A DNA stretch of 23,145 nt, from contig CAZUMH010000051.1 of assembly GCA_964621645.1 (NCBI GenBank), positions 1-23,145 of the forward strand. The letters are read 5' to 3'. Of this stretch, positions 7,324 to 14,874 are shown piece by piece. This stretch comes from CAZUMH01 sp964621645. Lineage in GTDB: Bacteria > Zhuqueibacterota > QNDG01 > JAGLOF01. The notes beneath the pieces were generated by a model. The model had not been told where the DNA came from. It saw nothing but the letters and a program-made list of their open reading frames with translations, and ran no database searches. The position numbers were made by a program, and so were the translations under genes. Numbering within the stretch: position 1 is the first letter of the stretch; every line of letters begins with the position of its first letter.

Positions 7324-7720
7324 TAACAAAAAAATTCTCATTGTAGAAGATAATATAGAATTTCTTCGTCTGATTGAGGAAAGACTGATAATGAATGGAT
7401 ATGAAATCATTACATCTCAGAATGGCTTAGAGGCACTTCCTTCTGTCAAAAGGGAAAGGCCAGATCTCATAATCCTGGACATCATGCTCCCTGGGATGGA
7501 TGGTCTCACAGTATGCCGAATGATCAAGTTTGATCAGAACCTTAAAAATATTCCTGTGCTTATATTGACTTCGAGAGATACTGAAAATGCTGCAGATTTG
7601 GCGAAAAAATGCAGAGCAGATGCCTTTCTTATAAAAACAACAAAAAGTGAAATTCTATTGGATGTAATAAAAATGTTATTGCAAAAAAGTTTTACGTACT
7701 GTATAAAATCCAACCAATAA
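7316..7720 (+). CDS. Stand-alone response regulator receiver protein
   Basis: A 134-aa CheY-like receiver: E11-D12, D55 in IILDIMLPGMDG, T85, K107. The usual Lys-Pro after beta5 is Lys-Thr here (LIKTTKSE), which can alter the alpha5 face. There is no output domain. ATG 7316 overlaps the previous gene's stop by 8 nt, indicating translational coupling. It is the last gene of the AT-rich kinase unit; no clear terminator was seen behind it. Confidence 0.92.
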   Translation: MRNNKKILIVEDNIEFLRLIEERLIMNGYEIITSQNGLEALPSVKRERPDLIILDIMLPGMDGLTVCRMIKFDQNLKNIPVLILTSRDTENAADLAKKCRADAFLIKTTKSEILLDVIKMLLQKSFTYCIKSNQ

Positions 7721-7740
7721 CTCAACTTCATAAATTTCCT

Positions 7741-7869
7741 TTAAATCAGGCATTCTGGGCGTGGCCAAGAATCTTTCTTCTCTCCACCAGATGATTTGAC
7801 AAACTCAGCATGGCACCCAATCCCTTCTTGACGGATAAATTTGCCAAAGTCATAAATAGGCAGGGTCAA
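7741..7869 (-). pseudogene. Possible C-terminal gene fragment, unidentified
   Basis: On the minus strand a 42-codon frame between two stops reads IYDFGKFIRQEGIGCHAEFV and ends SWPRPECLI. The composition is protein-like, but no family was recognised and the only start is a TTG. It may be the tail of a lost gene or a chance ORF. Confidence 0.2.
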
Positions 7870-7957
7870 TCATATAAAAGATAATACTAAACTGCTATTC
7901 GTTAAAAGTGCATTTGTGGGAATCAGTGTAGATTATGTGGGCATTGGGGTGGATTTT

Positions 7958-8098
7958 TTCACCTCGTTCCCGGTCTTCGAGGCTGGGAACGTATTCATCT
8001 GCGGCTTTGCCGCCTGACAGAAAGAATCCCCTTTCTTCAATCTGATGAGTTAAGGGTCCCTCCCGGCCAAAGGCGGCCGGGATAAGCTCTTGTCAGGG
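7958..8098 (+). repeat. 141-bp hairpin-rich repeat, copy 1
   Basis: This copy matches 9306-9446 over 141 bp with 8 substitutions and no gaps. It contains four consecutive inverted repeats: CGTTCCC/GGGAACG with a TTCG-type loop (7965-7991), GCGGC/GCCGC, CCCGGCC/GGCCGGG and GATAAG/CTTGTC. CGTTCCC-loop-GGGAACG units are common as dispersed intergenic repeats in bacteria. Non-coding. Confidence 0.8.
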
Positions 8099-8109
8099 CA
8101 ACCCCCCTT

Positions 8110-8152
8110 CCTCGGCTAGCGCCGAGGTTCCCCATTGTCAGGGGGATTTTTC
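8110..8152 (+). repeat. Two further hairpins behind repeat copy 1
   Basis: CCTCGGC (8110-8116) pairs with GCCGAGG (8121-8127) around TAGC. CCCC (8130-8133) pairs with GGGG (8141-8144) shortly before a T-rich run (8147-8151). The second could end transcription coming from the left; the stem is short, so this is tentative. Confidence 0.4.
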
Positions 8153-8256
8153 TCTGTACCCGCGATTTTCAATCAGGAATCCACCCGAAATTTGATCCTG
8201 TCAGGGTTATAGAGCCTGGCAGGGTCCGGGACTTTCCCATCCACTTATTCGCTGTT

Positions 8257-8270
8257 TTGAAATTGATCAA
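8257..8270. promoter_or_regulatory. Possible FNR/CRP-family site
   Basis: TTGAAATTGATCAA differs from the FNR consensus TTGAT-N4-ATCAA by one base. It lies about 180 bp before the lipoprotein start. A weak AATACT box sits roughly where a class II promoter would need one. A single site with no supporting strong promoter, so low confidence. Confidence 0.25.
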
Positions 8271-8447
8271 AGAGCGGTAACGTATTACGAATACTGTTGA
8301 TATTTGAGATGAAATTCATTAGTATAAAGGTGGCACGGCAGTCCCGATAGAAAAGGGACAGTCTTCACTTCTGGAAGCCTGATTCCCAGTATAGACAGCA
8401 ACATGATAACCTTCGTTGATTTCTCTGCGGGTACACGGAGAGGGGGC

Positions 8448-9167
8448 ATGATGAAGAAAATTATTTTCGCTATTGTTTTCGCGTCCTTACTACTCGGCGG
8501 CTGCGCCGAACTGAATGTGCTACTCTCGGAGTCCCAAGGCACCAGCGGGGGGCTTACAACAGCAGAGGTCATCCGGGGGCTGAAAGAGGCGCTGGTTATC
8601 GGCGCTGAGCATTCAGTGACTTCCGCATCGGCGGAGGACGGGTTCTTCGGCAATCCCCTGATTTATATTCCCTTCCCTCCTGAGGCCGTCACGGTGAAGA
8701 ATACCCTGGAAAAGGCCGGGTTCATCAGTATCGTAAAAGATTTTGAAAAATCACTCAACCGCGCGGGGGAGGATGCCGTCAAAAAGGCATTCCCCATTTT
8801 CAAGGATGCTATTACGAAGATGACGATCACCGACGCCATGAACATACTCCGCGGTCCCGAGGACGCGGCCACGATGTATCTGCAATCCAATACAGAAGAC
8901 GATTTGAGGCAGGCTTTCCTCCCCGTCGCCAGAGCCTCAATAGAAAAAGTCGATGTCACCGGGTACTGGCGTCCTGTCGCGAATGTGTATAACCAGATAG
9001 CCGCTCTTACGGGCGGCCAGCAGGTCAATCCCGATTTAACGGAGTACGTGACACAAAAGTCACTCGACGGACTCTTTATCCTCATCGCGAAGGAAGAAAA
9101 GGAAATACGAAAGAATCCTGCGGCGCGGATAACGGATCTCCTTAAACGCGTCTTCGGCGCTCAGTAG
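8448..9167 (+). CDS. DUF4197-family lipoprotein
   Basis: From ATG 8448 the protein has 239 aa. It begins with a lipoprotein signal (MMKKIIFAIVFASLLLGGC, lipid-bearing Cys19), so it is probably anchored in a membrane facing the periplasm. The rest matches DUF4197: GGLTTAEVIRGLKEAL, NPLIYIPFPPEAVTVKNTL, KMTITDAMNILRGPEDAATM, and the ending SLDGLFILIAKEEKEIRKNP with RITDLLKRVFGAQ. No biochemical role is established for the family as far as I know. ATG 8403 is upstream in frame, but GGAGAGGGGG at 8437-8446 and the signal peptide place the start at 8448 or 8451. The gene stands alone between two copies of a hairpin repeat. Confidence 0.88.
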   Translation: MMKKIIFAIVFASLLLGGCAELNVLLSESQGTSGGLTTAEVIRGLKEALVIGAEHSVTSASAEDGFFGNPLIYIPFPPEAVTVKNTLEKAGFISIVKDFEKSLNRAGEDAVKKAFPIFKDAITKMTITDAMNILRGPEDAATMYLQSNTEDDLRQAFLPVARASIEKVDVTGYWRPVANVYNQIAALTGGQQVNPDLTEYVTQKSLDGLFILIAKEEKEIRKNPAARITDLLKRVFGAQ

Positions 9168-9305
9168 CGGATAGATCCAGTATAATTTAGCGGATTATTC
9201 TCAGGAAGGACAACTACTGACTTCTCGGGATGAAGATCAATAAAACAGGGGAAACATGGGCCATAGGCCCATCCTGCCAAACTGGGAATATTAATTTACA
9301 ATTAC

Positions 9306-9446
9306 TTCACCTCGTTCCCGGTCTTCGAGACTGGGAACGCATTCATCTGCGGCTCTGCCGCTTGACGGAAAGAATCCCCTTTCTTCAATCTGATGAGTTA
9401 AGGTTCCCTCCCGGCCAAAAGCGGCCGGGACAAGCTCTTGTCAGGG
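9306..9446 (+). repeat. 141-bp hairpin-rich repeat, copy 2
   Basis: Second copy, 1348 bp after the first and in the same orientation. Of the 8 differences, two lie in hairpin loops (TTT to TCT, and AAAGGC to AAAAGC). Two turn G-U type pairs into A-U or G-C pairs: one in the first stem, and GATAAG to GACAAG in the last. The foldings are thus kept. A short ORF running through it (from 9230) is not credible as a gene. Confidence 0.8.
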
Positions 9447-9496
9447 GGACCAGGTGCAGCGAGTGCGGGACAAGCTTTCCCGGGGGAAGATAAAAC

Positions 9497-9525
9497 TTGA
9501 GATTAATTTGCCTGAGTCGTATATT
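9497..9525 (+). promoter_or_regulatory. Sigma70-type promoter for the nitrilase-rtcB operon
   Basis: The -35 is TTGAGA (9497-9502), the spacer is 17 nt and the -10 is TATATT (9520-9525), five of six bases each. Transcription would start near 9532, right at an inverted repeat GATCATT (9533-9539) / AATGATC (9549-9555) at the 5' end of the message. The gene start lies 18 nt beyond that hairpin, which may stabilise the RNA. Confidence 0.6.
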
Positions 9526-9572
9526 GGCAAGAGATCATTTCAGGGAGGAATGATCCTCAGTTCAGGAAAAAC

Positions 9573-10394
9573 ATGAAGATAGCGTTCTACCAATTCGCCC
9601 CCGAGTTCGGGCGCGGCGGGGAAAATCTGACGAAGATCATCTCGGCGCTCTCACAGCCGGCTTTCGAGGCCGACCTCTACGTGCTGCCGGAACTGTGTCT
9701 GAGCGGCTACCAGTTTCTTTCCCGGGAAGAGGCCCTGGCCCACGCCGAAGAGATTCCGGCCGGAGAGAGCTGTCAGGAGTTTATCAGGCACTGTCGTGAA
9801 AGGAACTGCTATATAGTGGCGGGCCTCTGTGAACGGGCCGGAGACGATGTTTTCAATACATCCATCCTGGTGGGGCCCAAAGGACTAATCGGCGTCTACC
9901 GCAAGATCCACCTGTTTTGGGATGAAAAGAAGATATTCAGTCCGGGGGATCTCCCCTTCGGTGTCTGGGATATCGGGGCGGCCCGGATCGGCATGATGAT
10001 CTGTTTCGACTGGATTTTCCCGGAGGCGGCCAGATCCCTGGCTCTGGCCGGGGCCGACATCATCTGCCATCCGGTCAATCTGGTGCTCCCCTTCTGCCAG
10101 CAGGCCATGATCACCCGCTGTCTGGAGAACGGGATTTATGCCGTTACGGCCAACCGGGTCGGCTTCGAGGAACGGGGAGGCAGGGACCGGTTGACCTTTA
10201 CCGGAGGCAGTCAGATCGTATCCTCTCGGGGAGACCCGCTGGTGCGGGCCGGCAGGGAGGGAGAGTCCCTGCAGATTATCGAGATCGATCCCCTGCGGGC
10301 CCGGGAGAAAATGATCACCCCGGAAAACCATATTCTGGACGACCGCCGTCCCCGGTTTTACCGCCGGCTATACGGAGAGGGGGAGGAACGGTGA
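9573..10394 (+). CDS. Nitrilase-superfamily carbon-nitrogen hydrolase
   Basis: A 273-aa cytoplasmic enzyme of the CN-hydrolase fold, usual length. The Glu-Lys-Cys triad is visible: E40 in LPELCLSGY, K111 in YRKIHLFWDE, C144 in MMICFDWIFPE. The family cleaves amides or nitriles through a Cys thioester; which amide cannot be told. ATG 9573 follows AGGA at 9564-9567. It overlaps rtcB by 4 nt (GTGA), so the two are translationally coupled and lead a seven-gene operon. Candidates by similarity of layout include omega-amidase or N-carbamoyl-type amidases, but no substrate residues were assigned. Confidence 0.9.
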   Translation: MKIAFYQFAPEFGRGGENLTKIISALSQPAFEADLYVLPELCLSGYQFLSREEALAHAEEIPAGESCQEFIRHCRERNCYIVAGLCERAGDDVFNTSILVGPKGLIGVYRKIHLFWDEKKIFSPGDLPFGVWDIGAARIGMMICFDWIFPEAARSLALAGADIICHPVNLVLPFCQQAMITRCLENGIYAVTANRVGFEERGGRDRLTFTGGSQIVSSRGDPLVRAGREGESLQIIEIDPLRAREKMITPENHILDDRRPRFYRRLYGEGEER

Positions 10395-11848
10395 GCTCCG
10401 GCTGGAACGGACCCCTGGAAAAGATCGACGATTTTCGCTGGCGTATTCCCCGCTCCTACGCCAACGGGATGCGGGTGGACGGGATCATCTATGCCGATGA
10501 TAAGCTGATACAGCAGGTCCGGGCGGACCAGGCGCCTCAGCAGGTGGCCAATGTGGCCCATCTGCCGGGACTGGTGGGGCCATCCATGGCCATGCCTGAC
10601 ATTCACTGGGGCTACGGGTTTCCCATCGGCGGCGTGGCAGCCATGGACCTGGAGGAAGGCGTGGTATCCCCCGGCGGTGTGGGATACGACATCAACTGCG
10701 GCGTGCGGCTTTTACGAAGCGATTTGCAGGCAGCCGAGATCAGGAAATACCTGGATGCTCTCGTCCTGCGGCTCTATCAAAATATCCCCTGCGGAGTGGG
10801 CGCTTCCGGCAAACTGAAGCTTTCCGCCCGGGATGAACGGGCTGTCCTTGAGCGGGGATCCAGCTGGGCCGTGGAGCAGGGATTTGGCTGGAACTCCGAT
10901 GTGGAATATACCGAGGACAGAGGCTGTCTGAAAGGAGCGGATCCCGCCGCGCTCTCGCCCCGGGCCCTGGAACGGGGCCGGCCGCAGCTCGGTACCCTGG
11001 GCTCGGGAAATCACTTCCTGGAAATCCAGGAAGTGGTGGATATTTACGACGAGGAAGCGGCAAAGGTCTTTGGATTGCAGCCGGGTCAGGCGGTGGTCAT
11101 GATCCACAGCGGTTCCCGGGGTCTGGGATATCAGGTCTGCGATGACAATCTGGACCGCATGGTCAAGGCCATGCCCCGCTACGGCATTCATCTACCGGAC
11201 CAGCAGCTCTCTTCCGTCCCGGTCAGGTCACCGGAAGGGAAGCAGTACCTGGCGGCCATGGCGGCCGCGGCGAACTATGCCTGGACCAACCGCCAGCTTA
11301 TCACTCACTGGGTACGGGAGAGTTTTGAGCAGGTGCTGGGCCGCAGTGCCGGAGAAATGGGAATGCGCCAGATATACGATGTGGCCCACAATATTGCCAA
11401 ATTCGAAACGCACCGGGTAGACGGACAGGAGCGACCGGTACTGGTACATCGAAAGGGAGCCACCAGAGCCTTCGGTCCCGGAGAGCCGGAAGTGCCGGAG
11501 TCTTACCGGGAGGTGGGGCAGCCGGTTATCATACCCGGAGATATGGGGACCGCCTCCTATCTCCTGGCCGGAACGAGGCAGGCCATGGAACAAAGCTTTG
11601 GATCGACATGCCATGGAGCCGGGCGGGTGATGAGCCGCCATGCGGCGGTACGGGCCGGAAAGGGGAGACGTATGGTGGAAGAGATGTCCAGGATGGGCGT
11701 GATTGTCAGGAGCCGCGACAGTAAGACCCTGCTGGAAGAGGCCCCGGAAGCGTATAAAAATATCGACCAGGTGGTGCAGGTTGTGCATGGAGCAGGCCTT
11801 TCCCGCAAGGTTGCCAGAATGAAACCGCTGGGTGTGATCAAAGGATAG
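10391..11848 (+). CDS. rtcB: RtcB RNA-splicing ligase
   Basis: A 485-aa GTP-dependent ligase that joins 2',3'-cyclic phosphate or 3'-phosphate RNA ends to 5'-OH ends, in RNA repair or tRNA processing. Metal and active-site residues line up with archaeal RtcB: D100 and C103 in GYDINCGVR, H208 in GSGNHFLE, H239 in IHSGSRGLG, H333 in DVAHNIA. The guanylylated histidine is H408 in STCHGAGR. The N-terminal MPDIHWGYGFPIGG is also typical. GTG 10391 overlaps the nitrilase stop. The helper archease gene, often nearby, is not in the window. No RtcR-like activator or sigma54 site was seen; a sigma70-type promoter upstream suggests ordinary expression. Confidence 0.96.
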   Translation: MSSGWNGPLEKIDDFRWRIPRSYANGMRVDGIIYADDKLIQQVRADQAPQQVANVAHLPGLVGPSMAMPDIHWGYGFPIGGVAAMDLEEGVVSPGGVGYDINCGVRLLRSDLQAAEIRKYLDALVLRLYQNIPCGVGASGKLKLSARDERAVLERGSSWAVEQGFGWNSDVEYTEDRGCLKGADPAALSPRALERGRPQLGTLGSGNHFLEIQEVVDIYDEEAAKVFGLQPGQAVVMIHSGSRGLGYQVCDDNLDRMVKAMPRYGIHLPDQQLSSVPVRSPEGKQYLAAMAAAANYAWTNRQLITHWVRESFEQVLGRSAGEMGMRQIYDVAHNIAKFETHRVDGQERPVLVHRKGATRAFGPGEPEVPESYREVGQPVIIPGDMGTASYLLAGTRQAMEQSFGSTCHGAGRVMSRHAAVRAGKGRRMVEEMSRMGVIVRSRDSKTLLEEAPEAYKNIDQVVQVVHGAGLSRKVARMKPLGVIKG

Positions 11849-11852
11849 GATA

Positions 11853-12275
11853 ATGGAATTCAGTAAAAAAGAAAAAAAACGGGTCTCGATAAATATCACT
11901 TCTCTCATCGATGTGCTCTTTCTGCTGCTTATTTTCTTCATTGTCTCTTCCACTTTTCTGGAACAGCCGGGAATGAAACTGGATCTGCCGGAAAGTTCCG
12001 GCCGGGAAGTGGTAAAGATGGAGGGATATGCCATCTATGTCACCGCCGATGAACGGATATATCTGAATGAGGAGGAAGTGAAACTGACGGATCTGGAGGC
12101 ACGGCTCAAGGAGGTGGCGGACCATATCGATAAGCGGGGACTCATTCTCAAAGGGGACGAGGGGGTGCGGTACGGACTGGTGGTGGAGGTCATGGACGCG
12201 GCCCGAAACGCCGGAATCGAAAAACTGGTGGTGGCCACCGAACTGAAATCACGATCACCTGAGCAAAAACAATAG
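11853..12275 (+). CDS. ExbD/TolR-family membrane protein
   Basis: This 140-aa inner-membrane protein has a short cytoplasmic basic N-terminus (KKEKKR), one membrane helix about 17-37 with the functional Asp at D20 (SLIDVLFLLLIFF), then a periplasmic domain ending ARNAGIEKLVVATE, as in ExbD and TolR. The family forms proton-driven motors with ExbB or TolQ. No exbB/tolQ partner and no tonB is adjacent, which is unusual. It starts 4 nt after rtcB and 12 nt before panC, inside the operon. ExbD versus TolR cannot be decided. Confidence 0.9.
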   Translation: MEFSKKEKKRVSINITSLIDVLFLLLIFFIVSSTFLEQPGMKLDLPESSGREVVKMEGYAIYVTADERIYLNEEEVKLTDLEARLKEVADHIDKRGLILKGDEGVRYGLVVEVMDAARNAGIEKLVVATELKSRSPEQKQ

Positions 12276-12287
12276 AGGGCAAGCGGC

Positions 12288-13127
12288 GTGAGGATCATTA
12301 CGACCATAGGAGAAATGCAGGAAGTGGCTGACAGCATTCGCAGGGAAGGGCGGGATATCGGTTTCGTGCCCACTATGGGCTTTCTGCATGAGGGGCATCT
12401 CAGCCTCATCAGGATGGCCCGGCAGCGTGCCGATGTGGTGGTGGTCTCGATCTTTGTCAATCCCATCCAGTTCGGTCCGGGGGAGGACCTGGCAACCTAT
12501 CCCCGGGATTTCGAGCGGGACTGCGCTCTGGCGGAAAAAGCCGGCGCCGACATCATCTTTCACCCCGAGGCAGAAGAAATGTACGGGGGCGATTTCCTCA
12601 CCTACGTGGAAGTAGGGAAGATTACTGAATCCCTCTGCGGAGCCCGGCGGCCGGGTCATTTCCGCGGCGTGGCTACCGTCTGCGCCAAGCTGTTCAATGC
12701 GGTCAAGCCCCATTTTGCCGTTTTCGGGCAGAAAGATTATCAGCAATCGCTGGTCATCAGACGGATGGCGGCGGATCTGAACCTCGATCTCGACATCATC
12801 ACCGGACCGATCATCCGAGAGTCGGACGGTCTGGCCATGAGTTCCAGGAACACCTACCTTTCCAGTCAGGAGAGAAAAGAAGCCGCGGCGCTGCAGGAAG
12901 CGCTGCAACTGGGAGTTGGATTGATCCGCGAAGAAGAGAGAAGCGTTCCGGCACTCAAGGAAGCCATGCGGCAGCTCATCGAAGAAAAGCCCTCGGCTCG
13001 CATTGACTACCTGGAAATCGTCGATCCCGATACGCTGGAAGAGCTTTCCACTGTCGGGGAACACGCGCTTCTGGCCCTGGCGGTCTACATCGGCAACACC
13101 AGGCTTATCGATAACATCCTTTTTTAA
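12288..13127 (+). CDS. panC: Pantothenate synthetase (pantoate-beta-alanine ligase)
   Basis: A 279-aa enzyme, usual family length, that joins pantoate and beta-alanine with ATP to form pantothenate, the coenzyme A precursor. Visible motifs: the nucleotide-binding HEGH (34-37) in MGFLHEGHLSL, IFVNPIQFGP, FRGVATVCAKLFN, FGQKDYQQ, and the KMSKS-like GLAMSSRNTYLS. The start is GTG 12288, with GAGGGCAAGCG just upstream. panB and panD are not in the window. It lies in the middle of the rtcB operon. Confidence 0.97.
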   Translation: MRIITTIGEMQEVADSIRREGRDIGFVPTMGFLHEGHLSLIRMARQRADVVVVSIFVNPIQFGPGEDLATYPRDFERDCALAEKAGADIIFHPEAEEMYGGDFLTYVEVGKITESLCGARRPGHFRGVATVCAKLFNAVKPHFAVFGQKDYQQSLVIRRMAADLNLDLDIITGPIIRESDGLAMSSRNTYLSSQERKEAAALQEALQLGVGLIREEERSVPALKEAMRQLIEEKPSARIDYLEIVDPDTLEELSTVGEHALLALAVYIGNTRLIDNILF

Positions 13128-13146
13128 TGAGCAAGGAGCAGCTTCA

Positions 13147-13980
13147 ATGGATGATTCCATCCGTGTGGTAATCACCGACCTGGACGGGACCCTGCTTGAC
13201 CGGGAGCAGCAGATCAGCAAGCGGGATCTGGGCACTCTCAGGCGGCTGGGTGAAAAATCCATCTGCCGGGTGATTGCCACCGGGCGCTCCTATTTTTCCT
13301 TCAGCCGGGTGCTGCCGCAGGATTTTCCCATCGACTATCTTATCTTTTCCTCCGGGGCCGGCATCATGAGATGGAGCAGCAAAGAGATCCTGATTTCGCA
13401 TTCCTTTGATGCGGCAACCGTCTCCCGGCTGGTGGGCTGGCTCAAGGAGCTACGGCTGGATTTCATGATCCAGCATCCCATCCCCGATAATCACCGTTTC
13501 TATTATCATCTGGCAGGTGAGGCCAATCCTGATTTTTTCCGCAGAATTGATCTTTACCGGGATTACTGTCTGCCCCTGGACGGAAATCTGGCGCATCTAA
13601 AAAGTGCTTCCCAAATGCTGATAATTACCAAAGAGGATGAATCCCTCTTAATGAAGATGAAGGAAGAATTGTCCGGCGTCTCAGTCATCCGTACGACATC
13701 GCCGCTTGATCACACTTCCATGTGGATCGAAATTTTCCCGGAGGGCGTCTCCAAGGGGGAAGCGGCGGAACGATTATGCCGCCTGCTGGGATGCGGCCTG
13801 GATCAGGTGCTGGCAGTGGGGAACGATTTCAATGATCTTGATCTTCTGCGCCAGGCGGGCCGGGGAGTGGTGGTGGCAAACGCGCCGGCTCAGTTGCAGA
13901 GCGAATTCACCATGGTGGCTTCCCATCAGGAAGACGGATTTTCCGAGGCGGTGCAACGATACCTGTCCGGCGGCGGCTGA
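13147..13980 (+). CDS. HAD-superfamily (Cof-type) phosphatase
   Basis: A 277-aa soluble protein. Motif I is DLDGTLLD (nucleophile D11, acid D13). Motif II is ATGRS, motif III is the Lys in GVSKGEAAERL, and motif IV is GNDFNDLDLL. A Cof-type (C2) cap of about 120 residues sits between motifs II and III. Such enzymes remove phosphate from sugar phosphates, nucleotides or cofactors such as FMN; the substrate is unknown here. The frame is open back to 13003 inside panC, but AAGGAG at 13133-13138 fixes the start at ATG 13147. Confidence 0.92.
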   Translation: MDDSIRVVITDLDGTLLDREQQISKRDLGTLRRLGEKSICRVIATGRSYFSFSRVLPQDFPIDYLIFSSGAGIMRWSSKEILISHSFDAATVSRLVGWLKELRLDFMIQHPIPDNHRFYYHLAGEANPDFFRRIDLYRDYCLPLDGNLAHLKSASQMLIITKEDESLLMKMKEELSGVSVIRTTSPLDHTSMWIEIFPEGVSKGEAAERLCRLLGCGLDQVLAVGNDFNDLDLLRQAGRGVVVANAPAQLQSEFTMVASHQEDGFSEAVQRYLSGGG

Positions 13981-13999
13981 TAGCATTAAGGATAATGAT

Positions 14000-14479
14000 A
14001 TGAAAACGATAATTCTCTATGATTCAAAACACGGCTGCACCGAGCACTGCGCCGAACAGTTGAGCCGGCTGATTCCCGAGGCCGGGGAACCGGTATCTCT
14101 GCGTCAAAAACCGCTTCCCGACCCGGCCGCGTTTGACACCATCATCATCGGAGGATCGATCCATGCGGGGAGCGTTCAGAAACGGGTGAAGAAATTCTGC
14201 CGAAAAAATTTAGATCTGCTGCTCAGCAAGCGCATTGGACTTTTCCTCTGCTGCATGCGGGAAGGGGAGGGGGCTGAAAAGCAGTTTAATGAAGCCTTCC
14301 CTCAAGCCCTGAGGGAGAAGGCATCAGCCCGGGGATTGTTCGGCGGCCAGTTCAATTTTGATAAAATGAATCCCCTGGAACAGAAGATCATCGGCAAAAT
14401 CAGCGGAGTGACGGCCAGCCTTTCCCGCCTGCGGGAAGATCACATCGAGGCCTTCGCGATGAAGATGAAAGGGGAATAA
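14000..14479 (+). CDS. Flavodoxin-domain protein (HemG-like)
   Basis: A 159-aa single-domain flavodoxin. The FMN phosphate loop is YDSKHGCTEHCAE near the N-terminus. TIIIGGSIHAGSVQ follows, typical of menaquinone-dependent protoporphyrinogen oxidase (HemG) relatives, and then LFLCCM at the next FMN loop. It carries electrons through FMN. A HemG role in heme synthesis is possible, but no heme genes are adjacent. Start ATG 14000 follows AAGGA at 13988-13992. It lies 19 nt behind the HAD gene in the operon. Confidence 0.88.
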   Translation: MKTIILYDSKHGCTEHCAEQLSRLIPEAGEPVSLRQKPLPDPAAFDTIIIGGSIHAGSVQKRVKKFCRKNLDLLLSKRIGLFLCCMREGEGAEKQFNEAFPQALREKASARGLFGGQFNFDKMNPLEQKIIGKISGVTASLSRLREDHIEAFAMKMKGE

Positions 14480-14531
14480 GGTTGTACACGCCGGATTGAA
14501 AGAGACCGGCCTGAATATCACGGTGGACAGT

Positions 14532-14813
14532 ATGTATTGCTATAATTGCGGACAGGAAATAACCCTCACTGAAAAAATAAGCAGACAGCAGACCTGCCCG
14601 GAGTGCGGGGTGTATCTGCACTGCTGTCTCAATTGCCGTTTCTTTGGTGAGGTGGCTTATCATAAGTGCCGGGAGAGTGAGGCCGAATGGGTAAGCGACA
14701 AGAGATCGGCCAATTTCTGCGACTATTTTCAGCCTGGTGAGAAGAAGATAAACAGTGACAGAGGGCGGGTGGATGAGGCACGCAGGCGCTTGGACGAACT
14801 CTTCGGCGACTGA
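14532..14813 (+). CDS. Small cysteine-rich zinc-ribbon protein
   Basis: From ATG 14532 the protein has 93 aa. Metal-site Cys pairs are CYNC, CPEC and CLNC, with further Cys in YHKCRE and NFCDYF, and a charged C-terminus (RRRLDELFGD). The CYNCG...CPECG...CLNCRF...FCDYF pattern is one I recall as a conserved uncharacterised family in Deltaproteobacteria. It probably binds zinc. The frame extends up to a TTG at 14496, which would add 12 residues; ATG is preferred because the conserved part begins there. Last gene of the rtcB operon. Confidence 0.75.
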   Translation: MYCYNCGQEITLTEKISRQQTCPECGVYLHCCLNCRFFGEVAYHKCRESEAEWVSDKRSANFCDYFQPGEKKINSDRGRVDEARRRLDELFGD

Positions 14814-14874
14814 TATTTGCAGACAGTCCGCCTTCCTTTAACAGGAGATGATATTCAGGGAGGGGCGCTTTCCA

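Noticed and set aside
1055..7960. Attachment-site repeat of the selC 3' end
   Set aside because: Only six-base matches such as ACGCCC were found, which is expected by chance; no integrase gene is present.
7958..9446. CRISPR-like repetition
   Set aside because: Only two long copies 1.3 kb apart with a gene between them; no short regular repeats or spacers.
9230..9493. Plus-strand ORF of 87 codons
   Set aside because: It is mostly the hairpin repeat, lacks a ribosome binding site, and the first repeat copy does not preserve it as a gene.
12255..13280. Minus-strand ORF of 341 codons opposite panC
   Set aside because: Shadow frame of a clearly identified gene; no motif or ribosome binding site.
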